Below are positions 9,363 to 17,978 of a stretch of 64,000 bases of DNA, piece by piece. The stretch is taken from the NCBI GenBank assembly GCA_017483765.1, contig JAFUVE010000087.1, positions 39,209 through 103,208 of the forward strand, in the 5' to 3' direction. A program made the position numbers and the translations under genes. Numbering within the stretch: the first letter of the stretch is position 1; each line of letters starts with the position of its first letter. The notes under the pieces were generated by a model that did not search any database, had not been told where the DNA came from, and saw only the letters and a program-made list of their open reading frames with translations. The DNA is from Bacteroidaceae bacterium (GTDB lineage Bacteria; Bacteroidota; Bacteroidia; Bacteroidales; Bacteroidaceae).

Positions 9363-9394
9363 CAAAGATAGTTTTTTTTGCGAAATATTCCAAA
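9363..9394 (-). promoter_or_regulatory. Promoter of the toxin-antitoxin pair
   Basis: On the minus strand TTTG (9391-9394) is followed after exactly 20 bases by TATCTTTG (9363-9370). The transcript would begin near 9356, leaving a leader of about 13-20 bases before the antitoxin start. Autoregulation by the antitoxin would be expected here. Confidence 0.75.
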
Positions 9395-9467
9395 CTTTGG
9401 TTTGAAAAATTTCCGTTATGCAACCATGAAATATTTTGTCAAATGCGAATTGTCATGAATTTTTTTT

Positions 9468-9618
9468 AGTTTAAAGTTGAATGTTTAAAGTTGAAAGAGC
9501 CATGCGGACACTTTTTTTTAGTTTAAAGTTTAATGTTTAAAGTTGAAAGAGCCATGCGGACGGGGTGATTAAATGAAGAATGAAGAATGAAGAATGAAGA
9601 ATTGGCCATGCGGACGTT
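9468..9618. repeat. 52 bp direct duplication plus short tandem repeats
   Basis: A block beginning agtttaaagttgaatg and ending gccatgcggac occurs at 9468 and again at 9520 (period 52). It is followed by four units of tgaagaa(a/t) at ~9574-9602 and a third gccatgcggac at 9604. The decamer ccatgcggac occurs once more near 11393. Apparently non-coding. Confidence 0.6.
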
Positions 9619-9671
9619 TATTTTCGGACGTGAATCTAACATGAATCTGAACGTTAATCTTCTTAGAAAAT

Positions 9672-9843
9672 TTGGTACTTCAGGAATATGTGTGGAAGAA
9701 GATCCTATATCATAGTTTGACCGTGCTTCGCCGGTCAGATGTGCGGGCGAGACGCCCACTATCCCAGCCGATGTCCTGTCGGAATGAAAAAAGGAACAGC
9801 AGATGACAATAAAATTAATCACCACACGAAATCCTGAATAACC
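9672..9843 (+). mobile_element. TIR-bounded ~170 bp palindromic element, copy 2
   Basis: Left end GGTACTTCAGGAATATGTG, right end CACACGAAATCCTGAATAACC, forming an imperfect ~20 bp terminal inverted repeat. The interior is almost identical to copy 1, with the same two hairpins. It sits between the toxin-antitoxin promoter and the ATPase gene. Confidence 0.72.
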
Positions 9844-10035
9844 TTATTTTGTTTATCAAGAATTGGAGAATTTTGACCAACTCACTTATTATAATCCAAA
9901 AGTCAACTATGAACGTAGGCATGTTGAAATCCTTCCATTATATGCGCTAATCGATTAAAATCAGGTGTTTTTTGTATTTGGAAATGTAATAATCGTCATT
10001 TTTTTATATTTGGAAATATAAAAATGTGTTGATTT

Positions 10036-10067
10036 TTTGCAGTTGTGAATATAAATTGCTAACTTCG
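10036..10067 (+). promoter_or_regulatory. Promoter of the ATPase gene
   Basis: TTTG at 10036-10039, a 20-base spacer, then TAACTTCG at 10060-10067, one mismatch from TAnnTTTG. The start codon is 17 bases downstream of the -7 box. Confidence 0.65.
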
Positions 10068-10084
10068 CATAAAAATCATATGTT

Positions 10085-11290
10085 ATGGAGTCGATAGAAC
10101 TACAGCCCCTTTTCAATAACTATCATCGTAAGATTGCTAAAGTAAACTTGAGATTCAAACGCTATCTGTACGGGCAAATCAATTGGAATGCCAGAATTAT
10201 CAGCATCAGGGGTGCCCGTGGAGTGGGGAAGACCACTATGCTTTTACAGTATATACTCGAAAATTATGAGAATCTCGACCAGACACTTTATGCATCATTG
10301 GATGACTTATGGTTTACCACTCATTCCTTGATAGACTTGGTTGACTGGGCCGACCAGCATGGTTTGCGACGTTTATTTCTTGACGAAGTGCACAGATATG
10401 AAAGATGGTCAGAAACACTGAAGAATATTTACGACAGCTATCCCGACATGAGTATCGTTTATACAAGCAGTTCTATGCTCATCATGGACAATGCCCGTGT
10501 GGACCTCTCCCGCCGCCAGACTTCTTATACATTATATGGCATGTCTTTCCGTGAGTTTCTGGCATATGAGGATGTCATCCATTTTCCAGTCATACCTCTT
10601 GACGACTTATTGAAGAACCATGTCCGTCATTCGATGCAAATAGTGCAGACAGTCAAGGTGACTCCCTTTTTTGAGGCTTATCTAGAGCATGGATACTACC
10701 CTTTCTACCGCGAGGCAGGAGAAGATTTTTCTGCACGCCTGAGAGAAATCGTGTCTCTTGTCATCGACAACGACTTGCCAGCTGTCGAGAGAATGACTTT
10801 TGATACTATCCAAAAAGTGAAGAAGTTGTTGATGATTATCAGTGAACGAGTTCCTTTCGAGCCCAAGATGTCAGAGTTGTGGAGCCAATTGTCAACCAAT
10901 AATGAATTGGGACTACGCATGCTTTATGCTTTGGACAAAGCGCAGATTATCACTTTACTCAGCTCAAAGGCAAAGAGCTACAGGTTTTTGTACAAGCCCG
11001 ACAAGATATTCCTTGGTAATCCCAACTTGATGCATGCACTGTGTCCTACAGTGAATAAGGGTAATGAACGTGAGACGCTGTTCTGTTGCCAGTTGATGGT
11101 GAATAATGATGTTAAGCATCCACTTAAAGGCGACTTTCTTGTTAATGACAAGTATCTATTTGAAGTTGGCGGCAGGAAAAAGTCTTTTGATCAGATTGCA
11201 GATGTCCCAGACAGCTTCCTTGCCGTGGATGATACAGAGGTGGGATATGGTAATCGTATACCTCTATGGCTGTTTGGTTTTACTTATTAA
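10085..11290 (+). CDS. AAA (AAA_14/DUF4143-type) ATPase
   Basis: 401 aa. Walker A is ISIRGARGVGKTT (residues 40-51) and Walker B is RRLFLDEVHRY (Asp100-Glu101). A sensor-like VYTSSSML follows, then FREFLAYE, typical of the single-gene ATPase family with a C-terminal DUF4143 domain. The C-terminal half (KGDFLVNDKYLFEVGGRKKS) resembles the nuclease-like fold at the end of that family. These proteins are widespread, highly variable accessory ATPases of unknown role. The gene is monocistronic with its own promoter, between the repeats and the RyR cassette, which converges on it. Confidence 0.8.
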   Translation: MESIELQPLFNNYHRKIAKVNLRFKRYLYGQINWNARIISIRGARGVGKTTMLLQYILENYENLDQTLYASLDDLWFTTHSLIDLVDWADQHGLRRLFLDEVHRYERWSETLKNIYDSYPDMSIVYTSSSMLIMDNARVDLSRRQTSYTLYGMSFREFLAYEDVIHFPVIPLDDLLKNHVRHSMQIVQTVKVTPFFEAYLEHGYYPFYREAGEDFSARLREIVSLVIDNDLPAVERMTFDTIQKVKKLLMIISERVPFEPKMSELWSQLSTNNELGLRMLYALDKAQIITLLSSKAKSYRFLYKPDKIFLGNPNLMHALCPTVNKGNERETLFCCQLMVNNDVKHPLKGDFLVNDKYLFEVGGRKKSFDQIADVPDSFLAVDDTEVGYGNRIPLWLFGFTY

Positions 11291-11493
11291 GTAATTGCTA
11301 AAAAGCAAGTTGCCTCGTTTTTGCCATTGTTCATGAATTGGATAACGATTGTAATAGAAAAAACATTCTGCTTCGCTCCATTCAATAAAAACCATGCGGA
11401 CAGTGTGGCGAATAAAGAGAATCGTGAGACGATTTTTGGAACACACACGAATTTATTAAAAGCCATAATTTGTATTTTAGTACTCAACTTGAA

Positions 11494-12414
11494 CTAACGG
11501 TCTGCGTTCCTGGTGATTTTGAATCCTTGGCTAATGATAAACTGTAATGTCTTTATACTGGTGATGCGGTCGAATTGTTTTTCCTCTTCTGGAAGTTCCT
11601 CGTATGGAACAAGGCATGGATGCTGCTTCAGGGTGTCGTTGCGCTCCTTTCCGTATGTCCAGCCTTGACGAATCCTTTCCTGTGCCCATTCCTCGTGTAC
11701 ATTCTCAGCCATTTTTTCAACTAATTCAGTCAATTCATCAGGCAAAGTGAAATCATCAGTGCTAGTACATTGGGGAACATATTCTATTGTGTCTGTAGCT
11801 TGAATTCCGTTTGCTTCTGATGCCGCCAGCACGTCGGCCAAAGACATCAGGAAACTAGCAATTCTTTTTTCAACAAAAACGCTGCATTCCCACCAAGTGC
11901 GCTCCATCAATGCATGGTAGAATTCTATTACATCACGCTTGTTGTTTCGGAGTATTTTTTCTTTTAAAGAAATAAGTTTTGCCTTCTCATACTTTTCTGC
12001 CAATTCACTTTCTGTGATTTTTTCTATATCTACAGTTTGCAGTAACTGATTAGCATAGTTTCTTAATTCATTGACAACATCAGCAAGTATGTTTGTGTAT
12101 TCCTCAGGTGATATTTGTTGTTTCTGCTTTGACAAATGTTCTTTTATTTCATCTGTCACTTGTTCCTTCAGCCCACTTTCTTCTAACAACTCGTCAGCGC
12201 TTCTTTGGAAATCACCACGGATTCTGTCTTTCAGTTCTAAGTTCAGCTTAGGGTCGATTATTTCCGTGTCGCGGCTGATGTCCTCGAAGTAGTCAATGTC
12301 GATGTCTTTCAGTTTTCTTCTCATCAGTTGACAAGGAGAGTCAATGTCCTCCATGACTTTTGCTATAATCATGTCGGACAGCTTTTTAGATATTTCCTTC
12401 ATTCGCGTTCCCAT
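11494..12414 (-). CDS. RyR-domain protein, last gene of the SIR2-TIR/STAND/RyR cassette
   Basis: 306 aa. The first ~220 residues are helical and charged with probable coiled coils (RDFQ-type repeats, KEHLSKQKQQISPEEY). The C-terminal ~65 residues match the ryanodine-receptor repeat (RyR) pattern: VHEEWAQERIRQGWTYGKER, then HPCLVPYEELPEEEKQFDR and a final helix. In animals RyR repeats form part of a calcium-release channel; prokaryotic RyR domains are seen next to NAD- or nucleotide-processing conflict proteins and are thought to sense ligands. The start overlaps the end of the preceding gene by 29 bases (17 if Met5 is used), indicating translational coupling. No enzymatic motif is visible, so a sensor or adaptor role is inferred. 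Confidence 0.8.
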   Translation of the reverse strand: MGTRMKEISKKLSDMIIAKVMEDIDSPCQLMRRKLKDIDIDYFEDISRDTEIIDPKLNLELKDRIRGDFQRSADELLEESGLKEQVTDEIKEHLSKQKQQISPEEYTNILADVVNELRNYANQLLQTVDIEKITESELAEKYEKAKLISLKEKILRNNKRDVIEFYHALMERTWWECSVFVEKRIASFLMSLADVLAASEANGIQATDTIEYVPQCTSTDDFTLPDELTELVEKMAENVHEEWAQERIRQGWTYGKERNDTLKQHPCLVPYEELPEEEKQFDRITSIKTLQFIISQGFKITRNADR

Positions 12415-14764
12415 CTTTTTCTTCTATTATTTGTTTGTAAATTTCAGGCAGATATTCCACAAGCTTCAGGTCGTAGGTGAAAGCGTCGCAGTCGATGATT
12501 TTCAGCACGTCATATGTGCAGATGTCCAAATGTGACATTTCGCTTTTCTTTTCTTCTTTCGTAGCGTCGAATTTTTCCCATTCGGCAAGCCAGTCTGTGA
12601 TCAATCGTTTGTCTGCATCAGTGGCTTGGTCTTCCTTAAGTCTGCCGATGGCTTCCTCTAATCCGGGAACACAGTTTCTTTCCCGTCCCATGAGGCTCTT
12701 TATTTCGCTTTGTTCAGAAGGTCTGAGAGGAGCAAATCCCATAAGCAACTGTTCCATGTTCCACCTTGAGTGTTCCACTTTAGCAAGCAGTTCTTTTGTG
12801 GCATCATCGAATGGTGTTCCGTTATATATTACGCTGCGTAGCTTTGTCCAAAGATGCATGAAGCTGTATTTGTCTGACCATTTTTTTGCCGTAAAACTCT
12901 TTCCTGTCTTTCTCTGAGGCATAGGCTTCTTTATATTCATTTTTTTTCTCAGTCCGCTCCTCATATCTTCAGCTATATCTATGTATTTTTTCGCTAATTC
13001 TCCACTGTATGTTCCGAGTTCATGAAGCAAGTTCACACAACACAGTTTGTTCAGCATCCCAAAAGGCTTGAGTTTGTCAAGCAGATGGAATCCCTTGGTG
13101 TCTATCGGTTCCTTGTTCAGGCTTTGGAACATGGCTTCACCGAATGGCTGAAACACCAGAATCTGCTGCACTGTTTTCTTTTCTTTCTCATACACTTCAT
13201 CGGGCAGGTAGAGAGCAGCGGCCAGCGAGGCATTGTCCTTCGGAAAACAAATGGCTATTGTCAGTCGTGATTGTTGTTTTTGAGCCTCATCCCTGATGAA
13301 CTGCTGGATTGCCGGCGTCTCCAGGTTTCCCTCGATGAACTGCCATTCTATATCCGCTACATCATCGCCTATGGAATATCCTTCTGTTTGTTTATATGGG
13401 GACTGGCTGTATGCGTCGGAGATTGGATGATGCCATCCCTCGTCGACGAACAATTCATTCTCCTCGTAGCATGCATTCATTTCCTTTGCTTTCAAGAAAC
13501 GCCAGGAAGCCACGGCAAACAACTCCTTGTAGTGACCTTGGAAGAAATTCATTTCTTGCTTTGCGTGTGAATCAATGAACGTGATGCGTGATTTTTTTCC
13601 TTTGGAGATGAAATTGGGGTAGTGTGCCAGATGTGCTGCCTGGACTGCCAGTGCAATGCCCATACGGCTCATCCCCACCACAATCAGATGCACGGTGTCC
13701 TCTTCGTTCATGGTTATTGGCTTGGTACCCTCAAGTGGCAAATAATGAATGTCCTGTTGGTCAGCCTGATTCCTACTTTGCCAGTTCTGCTTTTCAGTCA
13801 GATTCAGACACTCACAAACGAATACTCTTTGTGCCCACGTCTCGTAATAGTTGAATGGGGAGAAGTCCAGAGGAACAAAATTGTTGTCTTTATAACGTTT
13901 GCCAATTTTCTCGCTTATATCCGTAAACTGGAAAACAGAATACGTGCTCTGATAGTCGAAGAGTACATGACACGGAATCGAATTGCTCGTTCCTTCCAAC
14001 AAATCCGCCATCATCCGAACACATTCCATGTTCTTCACATCGTGGTGACTACCTTTCTGCTCGAAGTCCATTTCTTCTCCAATGACATAAATCTCCTTGC
14101 ACTGACCTTTGTCTATTTGAAGGCGTTTCAAGTCTGTTTGCGATGTGTGATCGCCGTAATAAATGACCACTTTTTCTTCCTCCTTTTCCAATAGTGACAC
14201 AAATTTCTTTCTCAGAGTCGGCACATCGCAAGTTGTCATAACCAAAACATGATTATATTTGTGTACTGCTTTGTTTTCTACTTTATCCTTGAGCAGGTCT
14301 CCAACCAATTTCGGAACCATGTCACTACCTCCCAATACAACACAATAGTTGCCAAGTGCTATAGACTTATAATGCAAATCACCTCTTTCCCATCTGCTTT
14401 TACGGTTTTGGATCCATGTGACAAATAAGGATACAAGAAGACCGTTGAGGAGGAAAGCACCAAGATAGGCAATCACAATTTTAGGAAATCTTTTTCCGAA
14501 AGAACCAAATCCTTCAAAATTTGAGTTAAGGTAAGTCTCATATGAGTCCGCAACGTCAGAAGATTCAAAAATAAATGGCTTTAAATAACTATCATTACAT
14601 TTCAAACATAATGTCAGTATAAATGGCAGAAAAAGAATACCCAATATAGTACTAAACACAAGCCGTTTAGGCGTTTTGTATAGTAATCGGTCAAACCTTA
14701 TAGGGAGACTTCGTAGCCAGAGGAGAATAGTCGTTGAAAAGTTTGAGTTTCTATTTTTTTTCAT
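12386..14764 (-). CDS. Two-TM, twin-RCK-like membrane protein ending in a RyR domain
   Basis: 792 aa. Two hydrophobic helices (about 34-54 and 94-118) flank a ~40-residue loop containing GFGSFG (85-90), the layout of a two-TM channel pore. A first Rossmann/RCK-type domain follows (YCVVLGGSDMVPKLVGDLL at ~140; HVLVMTT; VVIYYGDHTSQTDLKRLQI; KEIYVIGEE). A second begins at HLIVVGMSRMGIALAVQAA (~362). The last ~130 residues hold a RyR-like repeat (LLAKVEHSRWNMEQLLMGFA, then a long insert and FTYDLKLVEYLPEIY). RCK domains gate potassium channels in response to ligands. A ligand-gated membrane effector of the cassette is inferred; pore selectivity cannot be judged. It lies 73 bases after the nSTAND1 stop and overlaps the next gene. 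Confidence 0.78.
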   Translation of the reverse strand: MKKNRNSNFSTTILLWLRSLPIRFDRLLYKTPKRLVFSTILGILFLPFILTLCLKCNDSYLKPFIFESSDVADSYETYLNSNFEGFGSFGKRFPKIVIAYLGAFLLNGLLVSLFVTWIQNRKSRWERGDLHYKSIALGNYCVVLGGSDMVPKLVGDLLKDKVENKAVHKYNHVLVMTTCDVPTLRKKFVSLLEKEEEKVVIYYGDHTSQTDLKRLQIDKGQCKEIYVIGEEMDFEQKGSHHDVKNMECVRMMADLLEGTSNSIPCHVLFDYQSTYSVFQFTDISEKIGKRYKDNNFVPLDFSPFNYYETWAQRVFVCECLNLTEKQNWQSRNQADQQDIHYLPLEGTKPITMNEEDTVHLIVVGMSRMGIALAVQAAHLAHYPNFISKGKKSRITFIDSHAKQEMNFFQGHYKELFAVASWRFLKAKEMNACYEENELFVDEGWHHPISDAYSQSPYKQTEGYSIGDDVADIEWQFIEGNLETPAIQQFIRDEAQKQQSRLTIAICFPKDNASLAAALYLPDEVYEKEKKTVQQILVFQPFGEAMFQSLNKEPIDTKGFHLLDKLKPFGMLNKLCCVNLLHELGTYSGELAKKYIDIAEDMRSGLRKKMNIKKPMPQRKTGKSFTAKKWSDKYSFMHLWTKLRSVIYNGTPFDDATKELLAKVEHSRWNMEQLLMGFAPLRPSEQSEIKSLMGRERNCVPGLEEAIGRLKEDQATDADKRLITDWLAEWEKFDATKEEKKSEMSHLDICTYDVLKIIDCDAFTYDLKLVEYLPEIYKQIIEEKDGNANEGNI

Positions 14765-14837
14765 ATTGTTGACATTATGTGTTTGTCTTTTGAGATGATA
14801 TGGATTCTTGTGATTGAGAATAGCTGATACAATCTTG

Positions 14838-17800
14838 TTAGTCGCCAGCCAGTCTCATCTTGCTGACAGACTTCCATATCTTACCTTTACCCGCAAAGAT
14901 GAAGAGATAGGAGCAAATAAATGCAGAAATGACACCACCGACAGCTCCCAAAATCATGCCATAAGTGTTATATTTTGGCGAGTCTACATTATTCATGATG
15001 TACTCAAATATCATCCAATAGGGAGGCATGAAGCAAATAACAGCTATCGGCACTCCGATAATGGCAGCCCAAACAGACTTTCTTGTTGATCTCTCACCAT
15101 TATTAGCCAGCTGTCTTTTTTTGATGCGATAGAATATCCAGCCCAGTACAAACAGCCCTAATGCCACTAAAGGATAAAACCACCAATAGCGGTTGAATGA
15201 AAAAGCAATACCTGCCCACATATAGACACATGTATCCTTTACTCGTTTCCAAAGTGAATCTTCCTTGATGTCCAGGAATCCCTTGAAACTTTCATTTTTG
15301 ATATATTTTAATCTACTTCCATAAGGAACATAAAGCGTAATTTGCTCCTTTATATTGTCAGCATTTGCTGGGAAAGTCAAGCTGTCTATTTCTGCATTCG
15401 ACAAATGTATTTCTTTTAGATTTCTATTTGCTTCAACAATATATACACCTGCTGCTTCCTTTATTACTAATATGGAGTCCGTCTCTTGAGGTCTGACATA
15501 CTCATAGTAATAATCAAAAATCCTATTCCTAGTTGAATCTTTATAAATAATTGGGTTTTTAGAATGCGCTCTTAAATATTCATATCCAACCCCTTTTTCC
15601 CATTTCGAATTCTTAGAAATTGTTAATATGTAATTTTTGAAAACGTAGGCATTTGCAAGATAGTTCTTATTCGATATAACACCTGGCCCAAGATAAAAAT
15701 AGTCAGATGAGTCAGGAAAACTTTCCTTGTTATATCTATTGAGAATTAATGGTAAATCCTTTGTGTTTTTTTTGAAATATAAAATGGAGTCCTTGTCGTA
15801 TTTGAAATTTGAATGATTATCAGAGCGGAATTTTATGTTTTTTAAATTATAACAAAGAGTGAAAATCCGATAGCACATGCTATCGTTGTTGTCATATATT
15901 ATCGTGTCAGGCAATGTGATTTCTTCCAAATTCACACATCCGTTGAACAACTGATGGGAGGAGGTTAGGTTAAGTTGACGGGGAAATCTGACTTTCTTCA
16001 AGTTCCTACATTTTTCGAAAGCATTTTCTCCTAATACGACACTATCTGCTGTAAAACAGATTTCTTTCAGGTTTTCACAACCACTGAATGCATAATCACC
16101 AATTTCAACTACGCTGTCAAGATTAATCTCTGTGAGATTAATACAATTTTCAAAAGCATACGAAGGAATTTCCTTGATATTATTTAATGCTACAGATTTA
16201 ATATGTCTGTCATTTCTACAAATTGTGAATGTGTTTAATAATGAGTCATTTCTCTGATTAAATTCAATAGATTCGATTCCATAGGGATAATTAACATTAG
16301 TTTTTATTGCTTCTCCATAACTTCTTTTTAAACTATCCACGCCATATGGTAATCTTGTAACATTACTACTATTTATGAAAGTAGACGAATAAATAATAGA
16401 GTCAGTAGGCAAATATAAATGATTATTCTTCTTGTAATGCAGATATTGGACTGTATTTCCGTTTACCCACATTGTGTCCAATTGAAGTGTGGGATGATTT
16501 TGTCGTAAAAGTATAGAAAGTCTCTGTTTCCAATTACCCCTAACTGTATCGACATTGTTACTGATTGACACACGTTTAATCTCATCGTCATACAATCCAC
16601 CTATATCAGGGTTCTCCTTAGTGATTTTTTTTATATCTGAAGTCGGATTTGTTTTTGGCTCATATAATGCAAAACGTTCATTCTTTACAGTAGATGACCA
16701 TGCAAACTTGAATGTCAGGTATGTTAAAAAAGAAAGAATTCCGATAAGAAGCACAGACGTCAGGATTCTTGCCTTGTTGTCGTCCTTTCTTCTTTTCTGA
16801 CGGTAAGCCACTTTTGCGATTCTGTCGTGGGTAAGCTCAAAACGTTTCTCTTTTTCTGCTCCCGCTTCTCGAATGATTCTGCAATCAGAAGCTGTTAGTT
16901 TATTGACATTTGGAATTTCTACATTTGATGACTTGCGGTGTCCGTCTTCCGTAAGGTAATGTTGCTCTATGACTGCCCGTTGCTTTTTTGTAGTACGAGA
17001 CAGATAGAAATCAGTCAGAATCTTGTCTGTGCTTTCTTTGTCACTCGGCACATCCTCCTTTGTGATGACTGGATTTTCTTTGTTTTTCTGTTCTGCCCGT
17101 TCCCAAATCAAGTTGCATAACAGGGAAAGAATCAAGGTACTTATGCTTCCGTCCTTTTCCGTGGCGTTCAGTATGATTTTTTCTGCAATCTCTGTTTCTT
17201 CCCCTTTTTTCAGACATGAAATACCGGGTGTCAGGATGGCCTCTTTCGCATTATCGTTGCTCATAGCGCGCAGACGATAGCGGTTTTCTTTATATACAGG
17301 AAGAGAGAGCTCATCAATCACATCCTCTAACAGATACAAGTTGTCTTCGCGGATAGAAGCCACAAACCTGTAATTTGTCTCCGTTGACCAACCTTCAGGT
17401 ACTATCAAATTGTCGCTTAGTAAACAATTAATCTGTCTTAGCAACTGCTTAGCTTTCTCTTTATCTTCTAAGAAAATCTCTTCAAATTGGTCAAGGACGA
17501 TTACAGGATAAATTTTCTTCCATTCTGACCTTTCGTTTTTTATTTTGAATAGATGAGTGCTGAAATACTTCCATAAAACAGTCCGTCGCTCATAATCTGT
17601 GCCTTTATAATCATGTTCCTCATCGTTTTTTTCTTCTGAATGGTCCTCTAATGCTTCAATCCATAGCCCACTGTTCTCTAAGGCATCGATTATGGCCTCT
17701 GCATAATCTTTATTCTTGACATGATGAAAGAGCCTTATATATATAGGCTAATAGTAGTATTGCCGTATGATAGGAAACACCCCGGCATTCAGCAGAGAAG

Positions 17801-17978
17801 TTTTGCCGATTCCGGTTCTTCCATAGACAGTAACAAACAAGTTGTTGTCTATCAGTTTTGCCACTTCAAGAGACTCCTGATCACGTCCGCAAAACAAATA
17901 TTCTTCCTTGGCATTTAATGGATCTTCATAAGATGCCAATCCCCGCCAAGGACTTACTTCCTCATTCCTTTTTCTCAT
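14838..17978 (-). pseudogene. nSTAND1 NTPase with leucine-rich repeats and TM segments, interrupted by one in-frame TAG
   Basis: Read straight through, this is 1046 codons with a single internal stop, TAG, on the minus strand at 17750-17748. Before it (residues 1-76): the nSTAND1 entry SPWRGLASYEDPL, FCGRDQES and P-loop VYGRTGIGKTSLLNAG. Directly after it in the same frame: PIYIRLFHH, then Walker B VIVLDQFEEIF (~159-169), and a winged-helix end FELTHDRIAKVAYRQKRR. A TM helix (~405-427), BspA-type leucine-rich repeats (IPSYAFENCINLTEINL, IGDYAFSGCENLKEICF) and three C-terminal TM helices follow. The family usually has Leu before P-x-x-I-R-L, so TTG to TAG is the likely change. STAND proteins are signal-triggered switches; LRRs would sense and TMs would localise. 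It overlaps the SIR2-TIR gene by 17 bases. It is a recent nonsense allele, suppressed amber, or sequence error. Confidence 0.85.

Noticed and set aside
14838-17444. Separate 868 aa gene starting with TTG at 17444
   Set aside because: The frame is open from 17747 and carries Walker B before 17444, so this is only the downstream part of the STAND gene after the TAG.
17748-17750. Amber codon read as pyrrolysine or by a recoded phage-type code
   Set aside because: No sign of pyrrolysine genes here, and TAG or other stops end neighbouring genes normally (glnN ends in TAG); cannot be fully excluded.
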